From NCBI RefSeq assembly GCF_004345665.1, contig NZ_SLWR01000018.1, forward strand, positions 59,880 to 123,879: a DNA stretch of 64,000 nucleotides, in the 5' to 3' direction. The notes under the pieces were generated by a model. That model made no database searches. It was not told where the DNA came from and saw only the letters and a program-made list of their open reading frames with translations. The position numbers were made by a program, and so were the translations under genes. Shown here piece by piece: positions 9,211 through 16,613 of this stretch. The DNA is from Kribbella antiqua (GTDB lineage Bacteria; Actinomycetota; Actinomycetes; Propionibacteriales; Kribbellaceae). Position 1 is the first letter of the stretch. Each line of letters begins with the position of its first letter.

Positions 9211-9660
9211 TCAGAAGCCGTGGGCGATCACCGCGGGAAGCCCACCGGCACGCAAGCCCGCCAGCACTCGGGCCTCGTGCGGGACCACCGGATCGGGAAG
9301 CTTGTCCAGCGAGAACCAGTCCAGCCCGTCGGCCTTCTCCGGCTCCATCAGCCGCGGTTCGCCGGTCCACTTCGACGCCGTGAAGAAGAAGTCGACACGT
9401 TCGTCGATCGGATCGCCGTTGCCGCCGGTGCGGTGCATCGCGGTGATCGGCACCAGATCAGCCGGATCGATCTCCACCCCAGCCTCCTCCCGCGCCTCCC
9501 TCACTGCTGCCTCAACCACCGACTCCCCCCGCTCCACATGCCCCGCCGGCACCGCCCAGTACCCATCCATATAACCGGTGTTGGCCCGCAGCAACATCAA
9601 CACCTCATCCCCCCGCCGAAGTACGACGTACGCCGCCGGAACCACCCGAAACCGATCCAT
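9211..9660 (-). CDS. Nudix hydrolase
   Basis: A 149-residue single-domain Nudix enzyme with a complete Nudix box (GHVERGESVVEAAVREAREE, residues 40-59, followed by AGVEI). The family hydrolyses nucleoside diphosphates linked to another group, often in nucleotide-pool cleaning. The specific substrate cannot be told. It stands alone between the phosphoesterase gene and the inverted repeat at 9678. Confidence 0.9.
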   Translation of the reverse strand: MDRFRVVPAAYVVLRRGDEVLMLLRANTGYMDGYWAVPAGHVERGESVVEAAVREAREEAGVEIDPADLVPITAMHRTGGNGDPIDERVDFFFTASKWTGEPRLMEPEKADGLDWFSLDKLPDPVVPHEARVLAGLRAGGLPAVIAHGF

Positions 9661-9677
9661 GCCTCAAACCCTAGACG

Positions 9678-9779
9678 GGGCCCGAACGACAGGAGGTAGG
9701 CGCCGGGGTGACGGCCGGGTAGGCGTGGCCGGTCCGGCGCCGGCGCCCTTCAGCCCGGTATCTCCTGTCGTTCGGGCCC
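9678..9779. repeat. 102-bp imperfect palindrome with perfect 18-bp arms
   Basis: The arms GGGCCCGAACGACAGGAG (9678-9695) and its exact complement (9762-9779) are 66 nt apart, and the pairing continues imperfectly inward. The interior also holds GGCGCC/CCGGCGCCGG self-complementary patches. It lies between the Nudix gene start and the leader of the NO-synthase cluster. It could fold as a long hairpin or be the footprint of a small mobile element. No protein is encoded in it. Confidence 0.75.
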
Positions 9780-9902
9780 AGCCACCTGTTCATGATTTTC
9801 GGAACGATTCAGTCCGATTCGCGGTTTCAGCCCGGCGGCCCGCGGGTAGGTCGGGAGGGACGGCGACTGAACAGACTCGGGGACTGATCTGGGAGGGAAC
9901 CC

Positions 9903-10010
9903 TTGTCAACGCAGTACCCGCCGGCTCACGCTGCCGACGATCGGCAGTTCATCGTGCCCGCTGATGGGCCGTCCGTTTCGTTCGAGGAGCTGCCCTTCCG
10001 AGACGGATAG
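9903..10010 (+). CDS. Putative 35-residue leader peptide upstream of the globin-reductase gene
   Basis: A TTG-initiated frame preceded by GGGAGGGAAC encodes a 35-residue acidic peptide (starts MSTQYPPAHAADDRQFIVPA if TTG is read as Met) and stops at 10008-10010, only 9 nt before the ATG of the globin-reductase gene. That gene has a weak ribosome-binding site of its own, so translational coupling is plausible. No family is recognised. The codon pattern looks coding, but the call rests on the ribosome-binding site and position only. Confidence 0.45.
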   Translation: MSTQYPPAHAADDRQFIVPADGPSVSFEELPFRDG

Positions 10011-10019
10011 CCAAGCCCG

Positions 10020-11321
10020 ATGGATGCATATGCCCTGCAGCGCAGCTGGGACCAGGTGACGAAGCACGGCGATCAGGTGGCGCTGTACTTCTACTCGCAC
10101 ATCTTCGTGTCTCATCCCGAGGTACGGTCGATGTTCCCGCTCAACATGTCGAACCAGCGGGACAAGTTCGTCAGTGCACTCGGCCGGATCGTCAGCCATG
10201 CCGATCAGATCGAGAACGATGCGGCCTTCCTGCAACACCTCGGCCGCGATCATCGCAAGTACGCGGTCGTCGCGGAGCACTACAACGCGGTCGGTGCCTC
10301 GCTCTGCGCCACCCTGATGCATTTCCTGGGGGACGAGTGGGACGAGGAGCTGGCCGCGCACTGGACGGCGGCCTACCAGGTGGTCGCGAGGATCATGGTC
10401 GAGGCGGCGGAGACGTCCTCGGAGTCCACTCCTGACTGGTGGGACGCCGATGTGGTCTCAGCCGAACGGCGGACCATGGACCTCACTCTGCTGACGGTCC
10501 GGCCCAGGCGCGCGTACCAGTTCGTCCCCGGCCAGTCGGTGTCCATGGAGATCCCGCAACGCCCTCGGCTGTGGCGGTACTTCAGCCCGGCCAACGCGCC
10601 GCGCTCGGACGGCTCGATCGATCTGCACGTACAGCAGATCGACGGTGGCCAGGTGAGCCCGACCGTGGTGCGGTCCCTGAAGGCCGGCGACACCGTGAAG
10701 CTGGGAGCGCCGGTCGGCGAGCGGCTGACGCGGCGGGAAGGCGACACGAAGGACTTGCTGATGGTCGCCGGTGGAACCGGTCTCGCTCCGCTCCTCGCCG
10801 TACTCGAGCAGATCGACCACGAGTGGCAGCGGTCGGGCACTGGGCCTCTGGTCCATCTGCTTCACGGGGTCCGGATGCCCTGGCACCTCTACGACCGCCC
10901 TCGGCTGCGAGAGCTGGCGCAGAAGCGGCCCTGGTTCGAATACACGGAGGTCGTGTCGGACGACCCGTCGTACCCCGGAAAGCGCGGCAAGGTCGGCACG
11001 GTCGCCGCACGTCAGCTGCTGTACGGGCGTACGGCGATGGTGTGCGGCGGCCCGCAGATGGTCGCGCACACGCTGGAGCAGCTGGCCGCCGCCGGCATGG
11101 CTCCCGAGCACATCAAGTACGAGCACTTCTACTACGCGGCCGCTGGCGACCACACCGCCTTGCCGGCGCTACCAGGTCAGGAGACAACAAGTGACGAACA
11201 ACAGCCGCCACGCCTCTCCGCACTATCAGACACCGCAGTCGATCCGGGACGAGACGTTCCAGCGCCGGATGCGGGGTCTCGACGCGGCCAAGGTCTATGG
11301 ATACCTCGATCTGCTGGCTGA
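10020..11321 (+). CDS. Globin-FAD/NAD(P)H reductase (flavohemoglobin-like)
   Basis: A 433-residue fusion of a globin domain (about 1-135) and a ferredoxin-reductase-like FAD/NAD domain (about 145-372). The likely proximal haem ligand is H78 in GRDHRKYAV, the FAD motif is RYFSPANAP (residues 186-194), and the NAD loop is AGGTGLAPL. The family oxidises NO to nitrate with O2 and NAD(P)H, or passes electrons to haem partners. Next to a NO synthase it could either remove NO or feed electrons to that reductase-less enzyme (inference). Beyond residue 372 there is a tail of about 60 residues lacking family resemblance; its last 43 codons overlap the next gene. Confidence 0.87.
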   Translation: MDAYALQRSWDQVTKHGDQVALYFYSHIFVSHPEVRSMFPLNMSNQRDKFVSALGRIVSHADQIENDAAFLQHLGRDHRKYAVVAEHYNAVGASLCATLMHFLGDEWDEELAAHWTAAYQVVARIMVEAAETSSESTPDWWDADVVSAERRTMDLTLLTVRPRRAYQFVPGQSVSMEIPQRPRLWRYFSPANAPRSDGSIDLHVQQIDGGQVSPTVVRSLKAGDTVKLGAPVGERLTRREGDTKDLLMVAGGTGLAPLLAVLEQIDHEWQRSGTGPLVHLLHGVRMPWHLYDRPRLRELAQKRPWFEYTEVVSDDPSYPGKRGKVGTVAARQLLYGRTAMVCGGPQMVAHTLEQLAAAGMAPEHIKYEHFYYAAAGDHTALPALPGQETTSDEQQPPRLSALSDTAVDPGRDVPAPDAGSRRGQGLWIPRSAG

Positions 11322-11796
11322 CCAGGTACAGGCCACCGAGCGAGAGCTCAGCGAGAGCCGGGCCAGGAACGAGCGTCTCCAGGCCGAGCTGCAGCGCGGG
11401 CGGGCGGAACTGCAGCGCGTGCAGGCGGAGCTGGACCAGTACGAGCAGGCCGGCGACCGTGTGAACGAACAGGTCGTCCAGCTGTTCAGCCAAGCACAGC
11501 TCGTGGTCGAGGAGATGGTCTCCGACGTCAGCCGGGACGCCCGCGAGCGCATCGGCCAGGCGCGCGCACACGAGCGCAAAATCGTCGCGGAGGCCATGGA
11601 CACGGCTGGGCAGCAGGTTCGGTCGTACGCGCGGACGGCGCAGGAGCAGATGCAGTCGATCGTGAACTCCTTCGCCACCGAGGTCGACCGGCTCGGGAGC
11701 ACAAATCAGCCTGGCGAGTTGGGTACGGCGGCGCCACACCAGAGCGACCCTCTGCACGACAACTTGGGCGACTGGCCGCGTCCAGGCACCGCATGA
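11191..11796 (+). CDS. DivIVA-like coiled-coil protein
   Basis: A 201-residue protein whose residues about 19-45 (DETFQRRMRGLDAAKVYGYL onward) resemble the DivIVA N-terminal motif, followed by a long coiled coil rich in E, Q, R and A (residues about 45-160). DivIVA-type proteins self-assemble and mark membrane curvature or poles; a scaffold role for the flanking globin-reductase and NO synthase is an inference. The GTG at 11191 has GGAG eight bases upstream, and the gene starts 131 nt inside the 3' end of the globin-reductase frame. It ends in an ATGA overlap with the NO-synthase gene. Confidence 0.75.
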   Translation: MTNNSRHASPHYQTPQSIRDETFQRRMRGLDAAKVYGYLDLLADQVQATERELSESRARNERLQAELQRGRAELQRVQAELDQYEQAGDRVNEQVVQLFSQAQLVVEEMVSDVSRDARERIGQARAHERKIVAEAMDTAGQQVRSYARTAQEQMQSIVNSFATEVDRLGSTNQPGELGTAAPHQSDPLHDNLGDWPRPGTA

Positions 11797-13292
11797 GCGA
11801 TTCGCAACCGACCTGTCCTGTCCACACCGCCCCGGCCGCCCAACATCGCAGGCTTGTGGTTGTTCCGTTCGCACTCGTCGGACTGGTCGTGCCCAGTGCC
11901 ACCGTTGGCGCGGTCGAAGTTGGCTGGAATGTGCCGACCAGCCGTCCGGCTGTCGTCGTACTGAGTCTGGCAATCCTCTTGCTGGGCATTCGGATCTGCA
12001 GCCTCGTTGCGGTCCACGCCGGAGAACAGCTGCTCCAGGTCGGCGACAGGCCGTGGCGCAAGGCCCCACGGACCGGCCGGCGGGCGTCGGCAGGTCCCGG
12101 GCGGGTCCGGGCGAGGATCGGCCACCCGATAAGCCAGTTCGGTCCCGAGCACAGCCCCGGGAGCGCTGACGTCGAGCTGGTTCGGGCCGCGGCCACGGAG
12201 TTCCTCGAGCAGTTTCATGCCGAGAACTCCCAGACGGGGCCGTTGGGACCGCGGATCGCCGCGGTGATGCGCGAGATCGACATGACCGGGACCTATTGGC
12301 ACACCCCTGAGGAACTGGCCTTCGGCGCCCGCGTTGCCTGGCGCAACAACGCACGGTGCATCGGCCGGCTTTACTGGCGCAGTCTGCACGTGCGTGACCT
12401 GCGGACTGTCTCGGACGCCGCCGGCGTCGCCGAGCACTGCTTCGACCATCTGCGTGCCGCTCACAACAGCGGGAAGATCCGGCCGATGATCAGCGTGTTC
12501 GCACCCGAGACGCCGTACCGGCCTGCTCCCAGGATCTGGAACGAGCAGCTCATCCGGTACGCCGGCTACGAGCAAGCAGACGGGCATGTCCTCGGAGACC
12601 CCCGCTACCGAACGTTCACCAGCGAACTGATCAAGCGCGGCTGGCGGCCGCCCGAACGCCCGGGTGCCTTCGACATACTCCCGCTCGTCGTGGAGACCGT
12701 CGAGGAGGGGCCACGGATGTTCGAGCTCCCCGGACAAGCGGTTCACGAGGTCCCGCTCGAGCACCCGGAGTTGGCGTGGTTCGCCGACTTGGGCATGCGG
12801 TGGCACGCGGTCCCGGTGATCAGCAACAACCGGCTGGTCATCGGCGGTGTCTCCTACCCGGCCGCACCCTTCAACGGGTGGTACATGGGCACGGAGATCG
12901 GGGCGCGCAACCTGGGCGACAGCGACCGGTACGCCCTGGTTCCGGAGGTTGCGGAACGGATGGGGCTGGACACGTCGGACGAGGCGACCCTCTGGCGAGA
13001 TCAGGCCTTGGTCGAGATCAACCGCGCGGTCCTGCACTCGTTCCGCGCGAACGGCGTGACCATCACCGACCATCACACCGAGTCCCGCCGGTTCCTCATC
13101 CACCTGGAGCGCGAGGAACGAGCCGGCCGCCGCTGCCCCGCCGACTGGACCTGGATCGTGCCACCCATGTCCGGCTCGCAAACCCCGGTCTTCCACCGCT
13201 ACTACGACACCGAGACCCGACTCCCCAACTTCTTCACCGACGACGACGCCGCACACCGCTCCCTCCACGGCACCCCACCCGCCTTCCTCTAA
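11793..13292 (+). CDS. nos: Nitric oxide synthase oxygenase with N-terminal membrane extension
   Basis: The C-terminal 370 residues are a bacterial NO-synthase oxygenase domain, which makes NO and citrulline from arginine. The haem-thiolate cysteine is C189 in WRNNARCIGRLYW and the arginine-binding glutamate is E368 in NGWYMGTEIG. There is no reductase domain. Bacterial NOS is usually about 360 residues; here about 125 residues precede the domain and contain two hydrophobic stretches (about 21-42 and 52-75), suggesting a membrane hairpin with the enzyme in the cytoplasm. The ATG at 11793 overlaps the upstream TGA as ATGA, which supports the long start. The electron donor may be the globin-reductase upstream (inference). 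Confidence 0.9.
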   Translation: MSDSQPTCPVHTAPAAQHRRLVVVPFALVGLVVPSATVGAVEVGWNVPTSRPAVVVLSLAILLLGIRICSLVAVHAGEQLLQVGDRPWRKAPRTGRRASAGPGRVRARIGHPISQFGPEHSPGSADVELVRAAATEFLEQFHAENSQTGPLGPRIAAVMREIDMTGTYWHTPEELAFGARVAWRNNARCIGRLYWRSLHVRDLRTVSDAAGVAEHCFDHLRAAHNSGKIRPMISVFAPETPYRPAPRIWNEQLIRYAGYEQADGHVLGDPRYRTFTSELIKRGWRPPERPGAFDILPLVVETVEEGPRMFELPGQAVHEVPLEHPELAWFADLGMRWHAVPVISNNRLVIGGVSYPAAPFNGWYMGTEIGARNLGDSDRYALVPEVAERMGLDTSDEATLWRDQALVEINRAVLHSFRANGVTITDHHTESRRFLIHLEREERAGRRCPADWTWIVPPMSGSQTPVFHRYYDTETRLPNFFTDDDAAHRSLHGTPPAFL

Positions 13293-13480
13293 ACAAACCG
13301 AGGGGAGGAGCAGGGAGGCCTCAAAGGACACCGTCTCCGGCGGCGACACTTCTTTTGCCGCCTCCGGCGGGGCGCGTACTCGCAACGCCGATCGGTGTGA
13401 TCGGCGGGGACGGACTGTCTCATCAGGCCTACCGAGACGCCCTTACCCTCCGCCACCACGTCGCTGACCGACTCCGCGCC

Positions 13481-13540
13481 ACTTTGTGCACGGCTTGACC
13501 ATCCTGAAGCGCTTCAACATGGTCGAACCATGCACAAAGT
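13481..13540. repeat. 60-bp palindromic intergenic repeat, copy 1
   Basis: Two 22-bp arms (13481-13502 and 13519-13540) match as inverted repeats at 19 of 22 positions; the left arm begins ACTTTGTGCACGG. The 16-bp spacer has a perfect inner palindrome TGAAGCGCTTCA. A second element of identical length and layout lies at 24077-24136. It sits between the convergent NO-synthase and MT0933-like genes. The rest of 13293-13639 shows no gene. Confidence 0.8.
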
Positions 13541-13596
13541 CACCTGAAAGTCTGCCGGGGTTCGTCGCCGCTGGGGGCGGTGTCCGTAGACGGGAC

Positions 13597-13628
13597 GAAG
13601 GGCCGCGAGGGGTTCCTCGCGGCCCTTC
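13597..13628 (-). terminator. Hairpin terminator after the MT0933-like gene
   Basis: A perfect 14-bp stem GAAGGGCCGCGAGG with the 4-nt loop GGTT lies 12 nt past the stop of the minus-strand gene at 13640. No T run follows. Confidence 0.75.
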
Positions 13629-13639
13629 GAAGGTGGTGC

Positions 13640-13882
13640 TCAGGCGGGGTTCTGGTTGTTGGGGATGTCGTCGTCTTGGCCGTCGAGGTTGTCCAGACCC
13701 TCTTTGGCTTTGTCGACTCCCTGGTCGATCTTGTCGCCGTACTTGCCGCCGGTCTTCTCGTCGACGAAGTCACCGGCCTTGTCCAGGCCCTCGCCGACCT
13801 TGTCGCCGTGCTGGTCGACCAGGTCGCCGGCCTTGTCCTTCAGGTCCTCGGCCTTGCCCTTGAACTTGTCGAAGATGCCCAT
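13640..13882 (-). CDS. MT0933-like antitoxin-family small acidic protein
   Basis: An 80-residue, highly charged protein beginning MGIFDKFKGKAEDLKDKAGD, with repeated amphipathic K/D/G-rich helices (DKAGDFVDEKTGGKYGDKID). This matches the MT0933/Rv0909 family, whose founding member is an antitoxin; many actinobacterial members have no neighbouring toxin and may act like CsbD/LEA stress proteins. No toxin gene is seen beside it. The initiating ATG is at 13882. Confidence 0.8.
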   Translation of the reverse strand: MGIFDKFKGKAEDLKDKAGDLVDQHGDKVGEGLDKAGDFVDEKTGGKYGDKIDQGVDKAKEGLDNLDGQDDDIPNNQNPA

Positions 13883-13967
13883 CCGCGGGGCTCCATTTCC
13901 TGCGTAGTGAACTGATTACGGACAGCTAGCGCGCATCCTCGCACCAACTACGCACGAACTGTGGGAT

Positions 13968-14177
13968 CTACTCGACGTCGCCGCCCGAGTCGGTGGTCTC
14001 CCCACCGCCACCCTCGACGTCGCCGCCGCTCTCGGTGCCGGGGTCGCCGGCCTCGACATCCCCACCGCTGAACTCGACATCGCCGCCGCTCTTCTTCAAA
14101 GCCGCGGCTTGTTCGTCACCCTCCAGGTCCAGCGCTTCCTTGGCCGCGTCGGACTCTTCTTCGAACGGATTCGTCAC
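13968..14177 (-). CDS. Small acidic protein with SGGDVE repeats
   Basis: A 69-residue protein beginning MTNPFEEESDAAKEALDLEG and then carrying four copies of SGGDVE separated by Gly/Glu/Asp-rich linkers, the last one at the C-terminus. It is very acidic and probably disordered. No family is recognised. It lies 86 nt upstream of, and co-directional with, the MT0933-like gene. The start follows GAGGAACGA, a good ribosome-binding site, which supports it being a real gene. Confidence 0.6.
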   Translation of the reverse strand: MTNPFEEESDAAKEALDLEGDEQAAALKKSGGDVEFSGGDVEAGDPGTESGGDVEGGGGETTDSGGDVE

Positions 14178-14335
14178 AGCTCGTTCCTCCCGTATCAGGT
14201 GTTGCGATCTGCAGTGTTCCTACCGAACATGCAGGGTCATCCACAAGACCAGCGGCACCCTCTTGGCCGAGTCTTCATCAGGGGGCGACCGGGGCGGTGG
14301 GGCGGGAATCGAGGCAACGCTGTCACACTGGACCG

Positions 14336-15325
14336 ATGGCCGAACCACTCGTCGTCGCGGTCGTCGGCCCCACCGCGGCCGGCAAGTCCGACCTGTCCGT
14401 TGCCCTGTGCAAGCGACTGCACGGCGAGGTGGTCAACGCCGACGCGATGCAGGTCTACCGTGGCATGGACGTCGGTACGGCGAAGATCGGTCCGGCGGAG
14501 CGCGACGGCGTACCGCATCACCTGCTCGACATCCTCGACGTCACCGAGACGGCGACCGTGGCCGAGTTCCAGGAGCTGGCGAGACAGGCGATCGACGACT
14601 GCATCGATCGCCACACAGTCCCGGTCCTGGCCGGCGGCTCGGCCTTGTACGTCCGGGCGATCCTTGACGACTTCGCCTTCCCTGGCACGGATCCCGCCGT
14701 ACGGGAACGCCTCGAAGCCGAGCTTGGTCAAAAAGGGTCCGGGGCGATGCACGACAAGCTCAAGGACGTCGACCCGAAAGCGGCCGAGCAGATCCTGCCG
14801 AGCAACGGGCGGCGGATCGTGCGGGCGCTGGAGGTCATCGAGATCACCGGCGGGCCGTACGTCGCGACCTTGCCCGAGCACAAGTACGTCTATCCCGGGG
14901 CCGTCCAGCTCGGACTCGACGTACCGAGGCCGGTGCTGGACGAGCGGATCGGCCGGCGGGTGGACCGGATGTTCGAGAACGGTTTCGTCGACGAGGTGCG
15001 CGAGCTGCTCGGCAAAGGCCTCCAAGAAGGCAAGACCGCGAATCGGGCGCTCGGCTACTCGCAGGTGATCGCGTTGCTGAACGGCGAGATCAGCGAGGCC
15101 GAGGCACGGGAGCGGACCGCCCAGGCGACCCGCAGGTTCGCGCGCCGGCAGGACTCGTGGTTCCGTAAGGACCGACGCATCACTTGGCTGCGGTACGACG
15201 ACCCGGACCTGACAGCCAAGGCACTCGAAGTGATAGCCGAAGGCAACCGAAGGGGGATCGCCGGCGTAGTCGAGGTGGAAGAAGGCCCAAGGTTCAACAC
15301 AGGGGCCGTTGATGCGAGGGGGTGA
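14336..15325 (+). CDS. miaA: tRNA dimethylallyltransferase MiaA
   Basis: A 329-residue enzyme that transfers a dimethylallyl group to A37 of tRNAs, making the substrate of MiaB. Walker A is GPTAAGKS (11-18), followed by the family segments NADAMQVYRGMDVGTAK, HHLLDI and the late QATRRFARRQDSWFR. Length is normal. The ATG at 14336 fits the family N-terminus better than an upstream in-frame start. The sigma-factor gene overlaps its 3' end by 14 nt. Confidence 0.95.
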   Translation: MAEPLVVAVVGPTAAGKSDLSVALCKRLHGEVVNADAMQVYRGMDVGTAKIGPAERDGVPHHLLDILDVTETATVAEFQELARQAIDDCIDRHTVPVLAGGSALYVRAILDDFAFPGTDPAVRERLEAELGQKGSGAMHDKLKDVDPKAAEQILPSNGRRIVRALEVIEITGGPYVATLPEHKYVYPGAVQLGLDVPRPVLDERIGRRVDRMFENGFVDEVRELLGKGLQEGKTANRALGYSQVIALLNGEISEAEARERTAQATRRFARRQDSWFRKDRRITWLRYDDPDLTAKALEVIAEGNRRGIAGVVEVEEGPRFNTGAVDARG

Positions 15326-15824
15326 CCGTGAGGCCGAGTTCCGCGAGTACCTGCTCGCGGATCGAACCCGATTGATGAGGACGGCACTGCTGCTCACCGC
15401 GGGTGACGTGCACACCGCGGAGGACCTGGTGCAGACCGCGTGTACGCGCGTCTACGTGCACTGGCATCGGATCCGGCACGAAGGCGCCGGGCCGTATGCG
15501 CATCGCATCCTGGTCAACGCGTTCCTGGACGAGCGCCGCCGAGCTGGTCGCCACCCCGAGGTGGTGACCGCGGAGACGTTCGAGCCGAGGCTGAGCGACG
15601 AGGTGGATCCGGTCGACACCCTCGCCGTACGGCGTGCCCTGCTGGAGCTCGCGCCGCGGCAACGGGCCGTGCTCGTACTGCGGTACTTCGAGGATCTCGA
15701 CGTCGCCAGCTGCGCGCGGATCCTGGAGTGCACCGAGGGGACCGTGAAGAGCCAGACCGCCAAGGCTTTGAAGAGACTCAAGGATCTGATGAGCGAGGAA
15801 GATCCTGCGACGGGGAGTGCCTAA
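15312..15824 (+). CDS. SigE-family (ECF-type) RNA polymerase sigma factor
   Basis: A 170-residue two-domain sigma factor. Region 2 is around FREYLLADRTRLMRTALLLT to the NAFLDERRR segment, and region 4 ends with the helix-turn-helix LECTEGTVKSQTAKALKRL. It belongs to the SigE subfamily common in Streptomyces and Nocardioidaceae. The start is ATG 15312 with AGGGGC upstream, inside the miaA 3' end. The next gene encodes a single-pass membrane protein that may be its regulator (inference from order). Confidence 0.88.
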   Translation: MRGGDREAEFREYLLADRTRLMRTALLLTAGDVHTAEDLVQTACTRVYVHWHRIRHEGAGPYAHRILVNAFLDERRRAGRHPEVVTAETFEPRLSDEVDPVDTLAVRRALLELAPRQRAVLVLRYFEDLDVASCARILECTEGTVKSQTAKALKRLKDLMSEEDPATGSA

Positions 15825-15861
15825 GCCCGACCAGGGCGGTGGGGCGGGGAAGAGAGAACTA

Positions 15862-16536
15862 GTGGACGAGGACATCAAGAAACTGTTGGAGGGGTTCGCC
15901 GACCGTACGGCGGACGGGCTTCCACCGGCCGACATCGACGCGGATGTCGCCCGCGGCCGCCGTGCCCTGCGCCGGATCAAGCGGCGCCGCCGGGTGACCG
16001 GCGTACTGTGCGTCGCCGCGGTCTCGGCCGCCGTACTCGCGATCGGCAACCAGGTGAAGTGGTGGAACAACGGCACCAGTGAAGTCGCGACCGGCGAAGC
16101 CGAGAAGACCGCCGGCCCGACACCGTCACCGACGGCCAACGGCGAGACGATGTCGATGTTCGCGACCGGCGCGGCGGTGGAGCTGGTGGCGAACAAGCAG
16201 ACCTGGAACACCATCGGCTGCTCCCTCGCCCCGAAGAACTGGACCCCCGAGACCCCGATCGCCGCGAACCGTGTCGTCCTCACCCCGCCGACCGTGCGTA
16301 CGGCGGACACGACCGCCAAGCTGGTGATCGAAGCGGCCCCGCAGGCGCGCAGCCTGATGTCGGTGCGAGTCACCGACTCGGGTGGCAAGGCCTACCACTT
16401 CGGCACCCTCGACGGCCGGACCGCCGCTCAGGTGAAACTCGCCGACCGGTGGCTCCTGGTCGAGGTCCCGGCCCACAGCCAGGACTGGAACGACGACCTG
16501 CTCCGCCGCTTCCTCGCTTCCTGCACCGTCAACTAG
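15862..16536 (+). CDS. Single-pass membrane protein, possible anti-sigma partner
   Basis: A 224-residue protein with an N-terminal charged segment (DEDIKKLLEGFADRTADG, then an RRALRRIKRRRR cluster), one transmembrane helix (VTGVLCVAAVSAAVLAIG), a Thr/Pro-rich linker and an outside domain of about 130 residues with no known family. This layout, immediately after a sigma-factor gene, suggests sigma regulation, but no zinc anti-sigma motif is present. The GTG at 15862 has AGAGAGAA upstream; an earlier GTG at 15817 would overlap the sigma gene but is badly spaced. Confidence 0.7.
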   Translation: MDEDIKKLLEGFADRTADGLPPADIDADVARGRRALRRIKRRRRVTGVLCVAAVSAAVLAIGNQVKWWNNGTSEVATGEAEKTAGPTPSPTANGETMSMFATGAAVELVANKQTWNTIGCSLAPKNWTPETPIAANRVVLTPPTVRTADTTAKLVIEAAPQARSLMSVRVTDSGGKAYHFGTLDGRTAAQVKLADRWLLVEVPAHSQDWNDDLLRRFLASCTVN

Positions 16537-16613
16537 GCGCGCCACAACTGGCGTCGGCGCCGACTTCGGGATAGGTAAGGCTTGTCCCTGTACGCCGACG
16601 TTCGGAGACGCTG

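Noticed and set aside
11706..13385. Minus-strand frame of 559 codons opposite the NO synthase
   Set aside because: Shadow; the + strand carries intact NOS catalytic residues.
13481..13540. Palindrome as a simple terminator of the NOS gene
   Set aside because: A homologous copy lies between divergent genes at 24077, and it is about 190 nt past the NOS stop.
13640..14177. Toxin-antitoxin pair
   Set aside because: No toxin-like fold is visible in the 69-residue acidic repeat protein, and the MT0933-like protein is often an orphan.
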